This document shows positions 48,901-56,050 of a stretch of DNA of 64,000 nt, in pieces (positions within the stretch are counted from its first letter, which is position 1; every line of letters starts with the position of its first letter). Both the position numbers and the translations under genes were made by a program. The notes beneath the pieces are model-generated. The model searched no databases. It was not told where the DNA came from and was given only the letters and a program-made list of their open reading frames with translations. This stretch comes from Oopsacas minuta (taxonomy: Eukaryota; Porifera; Hexactinellida; Lyssacinosida; Leucopsacidae): assembly GCA_024704765.1 (NCBI GenBank), contig JAKMXF010000035.1:1-64000 (forward strand), read 5' to 3'.

Positions 48901-51900
48901 AATTCAGAATTACACAAATACAATGTACCTCGCCGTCCAATAATATTTGGCTTCCTGCGGTCCTGCTATGCTATTTAATAGCAGTAACAACTCAGTTAAA
49001 AGTAATTTAGCTGCAAATGGCCAATTGAATTGCAATTCTTTTGGGAAAATGGTGCTCTGATCTTGGAGGTTCGACTGTAGTTCCAAAATTCAAACGAAAC
49101 AAGAGCTACTTTAGTAGAACTCAGATATGACGAACACTCGGATAATGCGTACTACTCCAATCAAACCAAATATTAGTTCCCATTCATTTTAACACAATCG
49201 GGATCTGGATAAGACCTACAATAGGATAGTACCTATATTAATTGGATGTTTCCCGAAGCTTTCCTTATCAGAGTTCTATAGTATAGAATGTATAGTATAC
49301 GAGTACTTTAGTTCGTCACTTGATAAATTCGTTGTTTTCTACCTTGAAATATAATTGATTTTCTTAAGGCCATATAAAATAATACACTTGTTTATCATCC
49401 CCACCCGCCCCATTTAATCTCCCTCCTCGGCAATTTTTTGTATTTTCATACATATCTTTATTTAATATAAAAATATTCGGAGATGAGCATCTTTGAAACA
49501 AGCTGATTATTCAACACTAGCGCCTTTCGCTTGCTAGGTTGCTGAACAGTGTGGCTAATCATGTAATTTTTGAAAATCCAAAAAAGTGGCAATGGCATCA
49601 TAATTTCGTTAGGTGTGAATTTTCGTCCAAAACTCAAACCTGTCCTAGTCAGGCCCGAATACCCCTCTCTGTATGGCAAAAATCAACCCTGGGGTGTCTT
49701 ACTAAATTTTTATTATTGCTATTTTTATCATTATTATTTAATTGTACAATAATTCAGATTATAGAGAGGAAGTGAATATCAGTTCTCCCAAATATAGTGT
49801 AAGTTTTAAATGAACACCAACGGACCGTACGGTTAAATTTTATTCACCTTTCCGGAGTTCATAAACCGGAGTAATATCCATAGAAGTAAGGTTGTAGGGA
49901 CTTGATTATGTACGAATCTTGTTCGTCTTATCAGAATTCGTATTAACGTATAGTTTAAATAAATCAGTAAAATTACGCTAAGCAAAAAATAAAAATAAAA
50001 TGCAGCCCCCTCGCCCCTATTTCGCAGAAAAAAATGGATGAGAAACAAGCAAAATATTTTACATGGCCTAATGGAGAATATGCGAAATTCCGATTCCAAA
50101 AATGCAGCCAGTTCAGAAGAAAACCGACAGCCTTGTGTAGATGGCTGTTAAGCACCTTAGAATCTATTAAATTTAAAGGTTGTTTAGAAATGGTATCACT
50201 TCTGACCGCTAAATCATAACAGGCCTAATGTAATACAAACCTTCAGAAAATATTCTAAAACTTTCAAAACTACATAATTGTATCCACTTCAACTACGGAC
50301 AAATACATAATTCTATATTACACATGATGGCAGTCTTTTCATTGTTTCTACAACCTTCTATCAAATGTACTCCTATAGTATTGTTTCAATTCATCTCACT
50401 AATCCGAACGAATTATTTTCAAATGTAAAAGTACTGTTCGGATCAAAGAGGGTGTACTGTAATTCGTTGTTCCTCCGTCTATCTAGTATTTTGTTCCTAT
50501 TAAAACATTTGATGCAATAATTCGAAAATCAAGAGGTAAGAAGTGATGTACTCGTAGCATCTAATTGTTGATCCCGTAATAAGTGCAGGTATAGCTTAGA
50601 GTAATAGGATGCTATCCAAGAATAGAATCTGAGTACACAAGATATTGTATTACTTTTACTGTAATTAATCTAACGTAATAGTAATTACATAACATATCTC
50701 CAAGTTACTGCATGATTAGAAGAATGGGTAATATGCACTAGTTTGTAAGGGATACAGTCAAAACACTGAGTCTGTATTACGCACGTGGATAATTCAATAT
50801 AACTCATGGCAGATATTACTAAAACACGCGAAGAAATCTGTGATACCAAAAATTCCTCCCATTAGAAAAGTATCAAGTAAATTTCGTTCTCATACAACGA
50901 CATAGTTTAGGCTATCATGGCATCAGAAGCATATCCATAGATAAAACCTTAAACTTATTCATTACAGTCTCAATCGGCGGGATTATTCATGTTTGTAACA
51001 ATAATGGAGAATATCTTTATCATTTTGGGAGTAAATCTCAGTTAACAAGGTTCGATAACCTTTGGTATAGTTATATATATGATCTGTTGTTCTACGTCAC
51101 AGACTACAGTACAAGAGGGTATCAGTCTGTACACTAGAAGGTGATATTATCACTAGTTTTAATCATTTCGGGAAATACAACTTCGAACGACCAAATGGTC
51201 TATTTTTAGATGAGAGAGAAGATTTGTATATTTGTGATACTAAGAAGAGAGTTGTATTAGGCACTAATGACTGTGTTTGTATAAAGACAATAGGGAAAGG
51301 ACATCTATCATGTCCACATAGTGTCAAAGTATACGACAACACTCTCTTTATACTGGATAGATTGAAAATAGCAATGTTCTTATTAAATGGAGAATATCAA
51401 GGATGTATTGACTTGGATGTGTCATTATCTGCTTTTTATTTCGAGATTGGAGAGGATAGAGAAATATTTATCTACGATAACATCCAAGGTAATATTCATC
51501 TATTGGATTCAAATGGTACATTCATATGGTCAACGAACTCTGGAAAGAAAGATAAGAAAATTCTACCTTGTATAGTCAAACAGTCAAAGACTCAGATAAT
51601 AGTCGTCCGCGCATATTGGTAGATGAAAGGTGGATTTGAATTATACGCAATAAGGTAATTAGTAGCTATAAGATACTAAACAGAGACCATGCTATTTCCA
51701 TGCTATTTCCTGCTATTTTCCATGCTATTTTCCATGCTATTTTCCATGCATATGTAATAATGATGCTCTGGTATATTTCTTTATTGATAAATAATAATTA
51801 ATTCAATATTACTTCAATCAATGATATGTATAATGTATAATTGCCTAACTGTACACTTCCCAAACTTTACCAATTCTAACACATTCCCTGGACCCCTTCC

Positions 51901-54578
51901 CATAGGCTGCAATACAAATCTTGAGATCATGTGAAACCCTGCTCTCGTCTGTGATCACAAAGGGGTCCATGCACCCAGGTTTGGAACCACTGACCTAACT
52001 GATAAAGCAGCGGTTCCCAATCATTTTCACCCGTGTACCTCTATACAAATTTAACACGTTCTCTAGATTTATTCTAGGATACATCAGGTCATAATGGCCT
52101 TTATAAGAGGACTAACCTCTTTCTTCAACAGCTCGCTTTCCTCCAAACAAATCATCTACAAATCTGCTCCTATCACTACCAAATGCCACACTCTGGTCCT
52201 GTAGGTCACATTCACCCCCTGATCACAAATAGGACATTAAGGGGATGGTAATAGAAGTGTCAGCCATTATAGTTTATTGTACAGGCCTTACTCATTATTT
52301 ACAGCCTCATCTAGAACTTTGCCCACTAGATTGTATTTGTGACACCCCCAGAATTTAAAGCCACAGGAAGTTATTATAGTTATATCCAACTAGAAATTTA
52401 TGGATTAGCCAATATGCGAATATTGGAGGAACTGGTATGGTACGAATACTATCACCAATTCCCGATATTCAAATCAGGAGAATAATGGCTTAATATACAT
52501 ACCTAGAATTCTCATTGCATTAACTAACCTAGCTGAATGAGTTCCTGAATGATCCAAATCTGGTACTCTGTAAGTCCATCCCCCGTATAACTTACTAGTT
52601 CCCTTCTTCCTGATATAGCTGTGTAAACGGAGAGAGAAAGAGCTTGCTACTGCCTTCTTCAATAGCAACACTTGTTTATGTTCATCAACTGGATAACTGA
52701 CTTTACTATAGGAGACATGATATAGTACTTGTATAATATATATTACATTAGAAAACATGATTACATAACTTGTTACTTTTGATCTAAGAAATTGAAAGAA
52801 TCTGGAACATCGGAAGCAATTTAAAAGCGGTCAAATCAGCCCAAAGAGTTGTTAGTCAAGAGATAAGTGGTTGGACAATTGTCTGACCTGCCTGACCGGT
52901 TCGGCTGGCCTTGCTCTACGTATAATACTTCATTTGAAATAGTTATACTTGTATGAATCTCACAATCATCAAGTATTGTATAATAGTTCTATAATGTTAT
53001 CCTTTGCCATGAACAATTCGAGAACTACTGCTTTCATGAAAACTATTTATTGCTAGAATCAGCTTAATAAATACAGTGGAACATCGAGAATACCAACTGA
53101 CAGCCAAAATTGTTCGCATTAACAGAAGTTCGTATTATCAGGAGTAATAGTGTAATGGGTATTAACTGGTATTAACTGGTATTAACTGGTATTAACTGGT
53201 ATTAACGATGTCTCATTGTAATGAATATACGGAATAAGTCTTCATTGGAAGTCACGTTTTAACCAACTTAGCATAAAAACATAATATAATACTAGCTTTC
53301 CAAAGAAGTAGAGTTACCTTATTAGCCCGTCTTGTCGCTGATAGAAAGAGAACCACTGAGAGAGGTTCATCGCATGGTCTATAATCTCCTCACCATGCTC
53401 TCTGGCTTGTATGCTGAACAGACTTGAATTAGTGAGTCTAACATGTACAGAGGTACAGTTCAGAGCTCCTAATAATTCTTCTCTTATCGACAAGCCTTCG
53501 TCTTCTACACATTGACTCACTGCATAGCCGGAGAGGAAAACTGTTGCACTGAAGTGAAACGTGTCTACCTCCTTCAAGACTATCTAAGAAATCAAAAGAA
53601 TATTATCATAACACAGTAAACTCTCGTGTTACAAAATACTCGGGATGGATGTTTTTTCTATCACTGAGACGTGCTAAAGATAGTCCGAATCTTCCAGCAG
53701 ATTTCTGAAAAACGTAACACGGAAATACTTCAAGTGTTACATATACTAGAACTATTCCCCAGATACAGATATATATGTAGCTAACGTATTCCCCAGATAC
53801 AGAATATATGTAGCTACCGTATTCCCCAGATACAGATATATTTGTAGCTAACATATTCCCCAGATACAGATATATATGTAGCTAACGTATTCCCCAGATA
53901 CAGATATATATGTAGCTAACGTATTCCCCAGATACAGATATATATGTAGCTAACGTATTCCCCAGATACAGACATATATGTAGCTAACGTATTCCCCAGA
54001 TACAGACATATATGTAGTTACCGTATTTCAATTTTACAGACACTATATATATGTATTTCCATTAAACAGCTAAAGTAATTCCTGTACATAATGTACGAGT
54101 CATATAAGACAGTCATCGCCTGTACTCATATTTGTATTCCTGGTCTATTTCTAACAAGTTTTAACATAAATACGTATATCATAAACAACAAATGATAACA
54201 AGCTATTGTTTACTCTCTGCTATTTCCATAGAATCTTTCAATGTATTATCACCGAGGGTAGGAGTAGATTTTGTAAAGTTGTATATGATAAAAAGGCTGC
54301 AAACATATGCAAATAGCATTCATATTTGTTTGCAGTAGAATTGAATATAATTTAATCTTTTTGAGAAATTTAGAACATTTCTAAAGATTGCATAGTAAGG
54401 TTTAGTTCGTGTTAGCGAGGGTTTACTGCGATACATTACCACTCACCTCTGCAGAGTATGTATATTCATACTGTGAGCCTACTGAGAAGGTAGTAGGTGT
54501 GTTGTCTGTATCAGCATCAGCTACCTTCACACTAACTAGCAGTAGCAGCAGAAAGGAGATAGACTGCTGCAGGAACAT
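15823..54578 (-). CDS. Giant 22-exon type I membrane protein: vitellogenin-type lipid-transfer domain, M23-like domain, FN3-like array, EGF, TM
   Basis: One gene of about 5,121 residues, exons (high to low): 54578-54447, 53704-53633, 53583-53318, 52705-52503, 52218-52117, 46488-46247, 45233-44723, 43595-43388, 42794-37949, 37337-37022, 35937-35765, 34507-33852, 33349-33200, 32558-32104, 31616-31350, 30777-30435, 29600-24406, 21434-21134, 20467-20260, 20078-19832, 19754-19405, 15943-15823. All junctions are GT..AG and phases match once single-base homopolymer slips are allowed at 44930 (A run), 42408, 41239 and 33218; the two slips in exon 9 cancel. The N-terminus matches the large lipid-transfer protein family (vitellogenin, apoB, MTP), normally secreted or in the ER. 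The C-terminus has EGF domains and a single membrane helix, so this protein should display a lipid-binding domain at the cell surface. Role unknown; endocytic lipid receptor, adhesion or matrix scaffold are options. The weakest links are exon 2 and exon 22. Confidence 0.8.
16166..16700 (-). repeat. Helitron-like dispersed repeat, second family, copy 1
   Basis: ACTAGCTTTTCGCTTGCTAGGTCGCTGCG at the left end reads on the minus strand as a short hairpin followed by CTAGT, the form of a Helitron 3' end. The body shares words with the copies near 36.1-36.6 kb (opposite orientation) and 49.5 kb: GCACTTCGTG..CTCGAG, CATGATGAC and GACGTCA near TTTGTCACATTGAGG. It lies in the last intron of the giant gene. 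Confidence 0.45.
16832..17970 (+). pseudogene. NHL-repeat protein pseudogene in the last intron of the giant gene
   Basis: Starts at ATG 16832 but meets TAG three codons later. The coiled coil ([18 protein letters not shown]) is broken by several shifts up to about 17090. The propeller is readable in two frames. 17090-17536 has [32 protein letters not shown] and [16 protein letters not shown]. After a one-base shift near 17505 it continues to 17970 with [15 protein letters not shown] and [16 protein letters not shown]. Six to seven NHL blades would be present in total. Multiple independent breaks in the N-terminus make this a real pseudogene rather than one sequencing slip. It is antisense to the giant gene. 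Confidence 0.8.
18595..18710 (+). repeat. Dispersed repeat family B fragment
   Basis: The block GTCAGGTGCAC..TCACTACGAGTATACAT..CCAAATTTGG..AAAGGTGTGAACAG also occurs at 23990-24120, 35030-35125 and 48720-48840. All copies lie in introns of the giant gene in the same orientation. The copies at 23.9 and 48.4 kb share a further 100 bases upstream (GTTCACCAAAA; AAGCTA..TCTC). Confidence 0.75.
18787..19296. mobile_element. pogo/Tigger-like non-autonomous element (degenerate)
   Basis: The left end CAGTTCAACCTCTATAAG and the right end CCACTTATAGAGGTTCTA form terminal inverted repeats shared with the elements at 29870 and 56735. The interior is about 470 bases without coding sequence. The right terminal CTG has decayed, so the end is approximate. 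Confidence 0.5.
19405..19754 (-). CDS. Exon 21 of the giant gene: EGF domains and transmembrane helix
   Basis: Reads [30 protein letters not shown] (end of the first EGF), then a second [29 protein letters not shown] hydrophobic helix of about 27 residues follows ([17 protein letters not shown] and on) with the positive stop YLKKKQMK, so the N-terminus is outside. If unspliced, a TAA at 19401-19403 ends the protein after a 12-residue tail. However, GTAAGTTAATT directly at 19404 is a strong splice donor in the right phase for exon 22. Both ends are possible and could be alternatives. Confidence 0.75.
19832..21434 (-). CDS. Exons 18-20 of the giant gene: cadherin-like segments and start of EGF
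   Basis: Exon 18 (21434-21134) fits phase only if the acceptor CTGGCAG at 21435 is used. It then reads [10 protein letters not shown] and [16 protein letters not shown], with [14 protein letters not shown]. Exon 19 (20467-20260) has [12 protein letters not shown] and [14 protein letters not shown], a pattern of NPP..D-x-D-x-D like cadherin-type or Calx-type calcium-dependent beta domains. Exon 20 (20078-19832) ends with [10 protein letters not shown], the first cysteines of an EGF domain completed in exon 21. Residues about 4714-4965. These membrane-proximal domains probably form the stalk under the FN3-like array. Confidence 0.7.
21968..22068. repeat. (CATA)n microsatellite
   Basis: About 25 uninterrupted four-base units in an intron of the giant gene, just upstream of the multi-pass membrane gene. 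The long open frames across it on both strands are artefacts of the repeat. Confidence 0.97.
22359..23447 (+). CDS. Multi-pass (about seven-helix) membrane protein nested in an intron of the giant gene
   Basis: From the first ATG (22359) the frame gives 362 residues with about seven hydrophobic helices: [20 protein letters not shown] at the start, a helix at [19 protein letters not shown], one at [18 protein letters not shown], a long pair through [14 protein letters not shown] and [12 protein letters not shown], then [16 protein letters not shown], and a last one at [20 protein letters not shown] loop after the second helix has NNST and NCT glycosylation sites. The frame is open upstream to 22245, and an upstream ATG at 22228 is one base out of frame, so the true N-terminus may be longer or come from another exon. 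The layout is GPCR-like, but there is no DRY or NPxxY motif, so I do not assign a class. It lies antisense inside intron 17 of the giant gene, between the microsatellite and a repeat. Confidence 0.7.
   Translation: MISALTVCILILAWLVYFIILCYRHYKYYLICKQTPNLHPIYSDVQALSQQRKLYNLKTHITKYVLSIVCSFVEIFNFIWLFIWKFLKTEIPKSNNSTYAISFETSFPNCTLTHLHVDIYFNYIYMADINIICLLLTFFLLSIISRYLVVRYLNHPLKRILTKYTIWLVVQLTCVIICSSIYTLIIGYLLFPVLIVISWIIFIRDSFILSRVIRSKITEIKLFSDNSHFYRDQLATYKFYMMFRILLFVSTFFLSISIYIQYLSLKLLDVVTHRFCFLSLAYNIDVPNYLYFHIRAQNWVTITLQTLCSVTSLIYVLSLAVPLCIVTIAPIVHQCIKRWRDNGYDYVYNYEKLNIVNGYRRW
23900..24130 (+). repeat. Dispersed repeat family B, long copy
   Basis: Contains AATTCTACGTCCCTGAGTAC, TTCACCAAAAATGTGTGAAAA and the GTCAGGTGCAC..AAAGGTATGAACAG block. 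It aligns over its whole length with 48420-48850 and, in part and reversed, with 14035-14130. Confidence 0.7.
24179..24353. mobile_element. pogo/Tigger-like MITE
   Basis: The left end CAGTAAAAATGAACCTGGTT..AATACGAA is mirrored by TTCGTATTAACGAGGTTCTACTG at the right end, followed by TA. The CAGTNGAACCTCG..AATACGAA type of tip is typical of pogo/Tigger elements. 175 bp, non-coding, 53 bp from the 3' end of exon 17. Confidence 0.65.
24406..29600 (-). CDS. Exon 17 of the giant gene: 5.2-kb uninterrupted FN3-like array ending in a GPS-like Cys/Trp segment
   Basis: A single exon of 5,195 bases, residues about 2982-4713, with no frameshift. It begins [14 protein letters not shown] and runs through at least nine FN3-like units ([22 protein letters not shown]-type strands, [43 protein letters not shown]). 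A region with [19 protein letters not shown] interrupts the array. The end ([19 protein letters not shown], then [10 protein letters not shown]) has the W..W..C..C.C spacing of a GPS/GAIN-type segment; exon 18 continues with FILIL. GPS sites of adhesion GPCRs self-cleave at HL/T; here the HL-T is not present, so cleavage is doubtful. There are many Asn-x-Ser/Thr sites and no unpaired basic clusters. Confidence 0.8.
29870..30244. mobile_element. pogo/Tigger-like MITE with TA duplication
   Basis: The tips CAGTGCAGCCTCTATAAGTGG and CCCCACTTATAGAGGTTCTACTG are inverted repeats, flanked by TA on both sides (29868-29869, 30245-30246). Internal second copies of TCTATAAGTGGAG lie near 29944. 375 bp, non-coding. 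It sits in intron 16 of the giant gene. Confidence 0.85.
30435..37337 (-). CDS. Exons 10-16 of the giant gene: FN3-like repeats
   Basis: Seven exons, residues about 2195-2981, carry repeated extracellular beta-sandwich units. Each unit starts with a D-x-T-P-P phrase ([44 protein letters not shown]), has a central W..F.DP.SGI..Y ([45 protein letters not shown]) and ends in a Y-x-V-x-V-R-A strand ([14 protein letters not shown]). That is FN3-like. Exon borders often cut right after the SG of this motif, suggesting that the array grew by exon duplication. Exon 13 (33349-33200) needs one extra A near 33218 to keep frame and phase. Many N-glycosylation sequons fit extracellular exposure. Confidence 0.75.
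30896..31284 (+). mobile_element. Helitron-like non-autonomous element, copy 2
   Basis: Starts TCTCTATATATAAACTAAAG, contains CTGGGCCGATTCGAACC and the near-palindrome CTGATTGGTCAACGTTGGCC, and ends with a GC-rich stem (AGTGCGGCGTTGCGG) followed by CTAG at 31281-31284. The TC start and CTRR end are as in Helitrons. This is the most complete copy and lacks the 236-base insertion of copy 1. Confidence 0.65.
32637..32717. mobile_element. Very short hAT-type MITE (two tips back to back)
   Basis: CAGCGGTTCCAACCTTTCTC at the left and GGTTGGGAACCGCTG at the right form inverted tips of the CAG-GGTTC hAT type, separated by about 45 bases. I see no convincing 8-bp duplication. Related single tips occur near 51975-51991 and 52012-52030. 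Confidence 0.6.
33671..33832. mobile_element. pogo/Tigger-like MITE with TA duplication
   Basis: CAGTGCGAACACGTTAATAC at the left and GTATTAACATGTCTCATTG at the right are imperfect inverted repeats flanked by TA on each side. 162 bp. It lies only 19 bases past the splice donor of exon 12 of the giant gene. Confidence 0.75.
34710..34881. mobile_element. MITE with about 40-bp tips that are themselves palindromic
   Basis: The left tip starts GTTTGTCTAACGGGCGATG and the right tip ends CATCTCCCGTAGACAAAC. Each contains the near-palindrome ATCGTTCGGAACGAT. The tips match with a few changes over about 40 bases. 172 bp in total, non-coding, superfamily not assigned, no clear target duplication. Intron 11 of the giant gene. 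Confidence 0.7.
35030..35125 (+). repeat. Dispersed repeat family B fragment
   Basis: Carries GCCAGGTGCACACTAGATG, CACTACGAGTAC and GAAAGTGTGAACAGCAGAG, matching the family block at 18.6, 24.0 and 48.7 kb. Confidence 0.7.
36140..36627 (+). repeat. Helitron-like dispersed repeat, second family, copy 2
   Basis: Ends with CGCAGCGACCTAGCAAGTG..CGCTAGTG, the reverse complement of the start of the copy at 16166. The interior shares TGACAAATTT..GACGTCA, ACTCGAGGCACGAATTG and CTCGAGGCACATAGTGCC. It is opposite in orientation to copy 1. Intron 10 of the giant gene. Confidence 0.5.
37949..42794 (-). CDS. Exon 9 of the giant gene: furin sites, beta-sheet region, M23/LECT2-like, SAP-like, Cys-rich and PAN domains
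   Basis: A single 4.85-kb exon, residues 580-2194. A furin-type site SRRRVRR lies at about 635-640, where vitellogenins are also cleaved, followed by beta-strand and helical lipid-transfer sequence. At about 1055-1180 there is a domain with the order [45 protein letters not shown], which is the beta fold of M23 peptidases and LECT2, but the zinc-binding HxxxD is replaced. A SAP-like helix pair ([20 protein letters not shown]) lies near 1386. A Cys-rich beta region follows ([13 protein letters not shown]), then SSRRRRA near 1818, and a PAN/apple-like domain with [19 protein letters not shown] near 2010. The first FN3-like unit starts at the 3' end ([10 protein letters not shown]). Two cancelling one-base slips occur at 42408-42410 and 41239-41240. 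Confidence 0.75.
43137..43318. mobile_element. pogo/Tigger-like MITE
   Basis: CAGTGAATCTCGTTAACACG at the left and TTCGCATTAACAACGTTCCCCTG at the right form inverted tips; TA follows the right tip. 182 bp. It lies just downstream of exon 8 of the giant gene. Confidence 0.65.
43388..54578 (-). CDS. Exons 1-8 of the giant gene: signal peptide and vitellogenin N-terminal lipid-transfer domain
   Basis: Exon 1 encodes a signal peptide with a run of leucines (residues 1-22), then [14 protein letters not shown], the opening strand of vitellogenin-type domains. Later exons give [13 protein letters not shown], an [13 protein letters not shown] glycosylation-rich strand, [15 protein letters not shown] (the 'lipovitellin helix' position), [12 protein letters not shown], and the alpha-helical superhelix with [20 protein letters not shown], a classic LPD_N phrase. 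It covers residues 1-579, about the normal size of this domain. Exon 7 (45233-44723) needs one extra A in the run at 44930-44933 to stay in frame, and its length then fits the phases on both sides. Known members bind phospholipid in a cavity between beta sheets and the helical superhelix; binding here is inferred from family. Confidence 0.8.
43624..43948 (+). mobile_element. Helitron-like non-autonomous element, copy 3
   Basis: Starts in an ATAAAACAAAGTGTGTATGTG run, has TCCGCGCGTTTTCTCAGAG and GGGCCAATTCGAACC, the near-palindrome GGAATCTGATTGGTCAGCG, a GCCGCCC..GGACGGC stem and the CTAA end (43945-43948). Intron 7 of the giant gene, upstream of exon 8. Confidence 0.6.
45309..45497. repeat. 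Nested inverted repeats, probable MITE
   Basis: The outer arms (ATATCAGGGCTATAGCCATC against GATGGCTACGGCCCTGATAT) enclose a second pair (CAACAGGTCC against GGACCTGTTG) and a tight hairpin TTGGTCAGGTT-TC-AACCTGACCAA. Three nested stems in 190 bases suggest a foldback-type element. Intron 6 of the giant gene. Confidence 0.6.
45623..45741 (+). repeat. Dispersed repeat shared with 63160-63283
   Basis: Both copies run GAGATCAGGTCAATA, AGGTCGGAATATAATCATAC, GCAAAGAAATACAAGA and TATGCTCG..GACTGG with a few differences. Both follow sequence related to the nested inverted repeats here (GTGGTCA..CTGGA), so they probably belong to one larger mobile element. Confidence 0.7.
47107..47933. mobile_element. 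Tc1-like non-autonomous element with TA duplication
   Basis: The left tip CATCACCTGGCCAAAAGTAT and the right tip ATACTTTTGGCCAGGCAGTG are inverted repeats over about 34 bases, flanked by TA (47105-47106 and 47934-47935). The CTGGCCAAAAGTAT word is a common Tc1 tip. A second pair of tip-like words (GTCCAAAGTATTGGATCACTG) lies inside at 47878. 827 bp with no transposase frame. An interior block (47771-47866) recurs at 54160-54255. Confidence 0.85.
48420..48850 (+). repeat. Dispersed repeat family B, long copy
   Basis: Aligns with 23900-24130: ACGTCTCTGATTACTCTATT, TTCACCAAAAGTTGTGAAAA and the GTCAGGTGTAC..AAAGGTGTGAACAG block, with about 180 extra bases in the middle. Intron 5 of the giant gene. 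Confidence 0.65.
50967..51622 (+). pseudogene. NHL-repeat pseudogene, propeller fragment
   Basis: Two frames cover NHL-like sequence. The first (50967 to about 51135) has [20 protein letters not shown] and [15 protein letters not shown]. After a one-base shift the second (to 51622) has [51 protein letters not shown] and [18 protein letters not shown]. The coiled coil and start are missing, so this is a 5'-truncated copy. It lies antisense in intron 5 of the giant gene. Confidence 0.65.
51689..51748. repeat. Short tandem repeat, CATGCTATTTTC unit
   Basis: Four to five near-identical 11-12-base units of the CATGCTATTTTC type in a row, just after the NHL fragment. Confidence 0.8.
53074..53218. 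mobile_element. pogo/Tigger-like MITE with an internal tandem repeat
   Basis: CAGTGGAACATCGAGAATAC at the left and GTATTAACGATGTCTCATTG at the right, flanked by TA. The right half contains five copies of the 10-base unit TGGTATTAAC, an expansion of the sub-tip sequence. Intron 3 of the giant gene. Confidence 0.7.
53752..54023. repeat. Minisatellite, eight copies of a 34-bp unit
   Basis: Each unit begins ATTCCCCAGATACAG, continues with an ATATATGTAGCTA word and ends CGT. Eight copies differ at a few positions, and a ninth is degenerate. It lies in the first intron of the giant gene, starting 48 bases before exon 2. Confidence 0.92.
54160..54255 (+). repeat. Fragment of the Tc1-like element interior
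   Basis: Matches 47771-47866 with few changes (CATAAACAA.AAATGATAACAA; CATAGAATCTTTCAA.GTATTATC). No tips are present, so it is a truncated relic. Confidence 0.75.
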
Positions 54579-56050
54579 TCAAATGTAATTGTGTAGTGGG
54601 TACTTGTACGAAGCTTTCTGTATAATCTAATAAATATGTATTATATCTTATTGGATTTATCTTCCAACTTATACTTAAGATTGGACTTGGGAAGCCATTA
54701 ACCTTCACAACTAAAAGATTTCCCAAAAATGAGAAATATGCAAAATCAGATAATACAAATAATGAATATGTTCTTAATCGCTATGGAAATAATTATTGAT
54801 TCCTGTATTCTGTTTATAGATTTTAGTAACAAAAAATCAATCGATCATTTGAAAATGATTTGAGAAATGAAATCCACAAGTCTGTCAGTCACAATTTGGT
54901 TCTGTTGGATTGTTGGATGGGTCAGACAATCCAACAGATTGATCGGTCCCCCCTCGGTAGGCCACTGTATAGCAACTTCCTCAACGACTGTTTATTCACT
55001 GATATTTGATTTATATAATATCTCATAGGGATACTTTATCGTAACCGGCGTTCAAATCACTCTAAACACATCGAAAACACAGTTTTATCGCTGTGGAATT
55101 CATACAAGTAATAGATGTACCAAAAATTAATCCAAAAGCGATATTTATTCAAATATCTCAAAATAGTAAAAAGACTTGCTTTAAGTAATTCTAGTAATAA
55201 TTGTTATAATAAGAGTAGTGTCTATATTTCAATACAAAAATCTGCCAACGGCAGATATGTCCAAGGACTAACTTGATCCCCTAAGCATACATATATCAAC
55301 TTACAATCTGATCGAATAACAAATTTTAGTCTAACAACTACCACAGAAATAGTCAGCCAATATTTGTAGTTAAAGCTACATTTGTGTTCTATTTGCTAGG
55401 ATAAATCAAAAAAATATACTTTCCTAATACAAGTTATTGCTATAAATGCTAGTCACTTCGGATGTATGCATATACTAACAAATATGAAGGAAAGTATTCC
55501 CAGTATGAAATCATGAAAATTGTAAGGAAGCTGTACTAAATGTAAAGCTGAGACCAGTTACTCACGCCTTGCAGATCTCTAAAGATGTGTGATGACAGAG
55601 GAAGAGATAACATACAAGTAACACATCCTTTATTGGTATGTATACTAGACTAGAATACTTGTAACTTGTATGTATTTAACAACACATATTACATAAATAT
55701 CTTATATGAGCTAATTAACCTTAATTTACCCACTTAAAGGAGGTCTGTAGAATTCCTTTTCGTTAGGGTCATAACACTTCGGATATAATCGGTTAAAGGA
55801 GGTCTGTGAAGATAAAATCAATTCTATTCCAGCACTCAAATCGAGATTATAAAATATATCCATGACTAAAATCACTGATGAATCGAGTCATCTGCGTGGC
55901 TTGTGAAGTGTCCTGAATGAATTCAAGTGCTAGCCTAACCAGAAAGGCAAATGTATGGTGTTCTGTAACGTTTACTATCGTCCTGGATGGAACAATCATG
56001 GCCGACATCAATTATAAGCAATAGCCTAATTCTATAATATTAAATCTCAA
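54579..56050. other. Upstream of the giant gene, nothing coding recognised
   Basis: Holds the presumed promoter of the giant gene. A hairpin (TCTGTTGGATTGT at 54901 and its reverse complement at 54925) is visible. No TATA box or other element could be assigned with confidence. The frame at 54532-54726 overlaps exon 1 in another phase and is not a gene. Confidence 0.45.

Noticed and set aside
50034-50219. 61-codon plus-strand open frame ([16 protein letters not shown])
   Set aside because: Looks slightly protein-like, but is short, has no splice context and lies in repeat-rich intron sequence; not enough support.
53752-54023. Regularly spaced 34-bp repeats, CRISPR-like at first glance
   Set aside because: Units are contiguous with no unique spacers, the context is a eukaryotic intron and no cas genes are present.
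54532-54726. 64-codon minus-strand open frame overlapping the start of the giant gene
   Set aside because: Different phase from the signal-peptide frame; the exon-1 frame has a clear signal peptide, lipid-transfer motif and splice donor.
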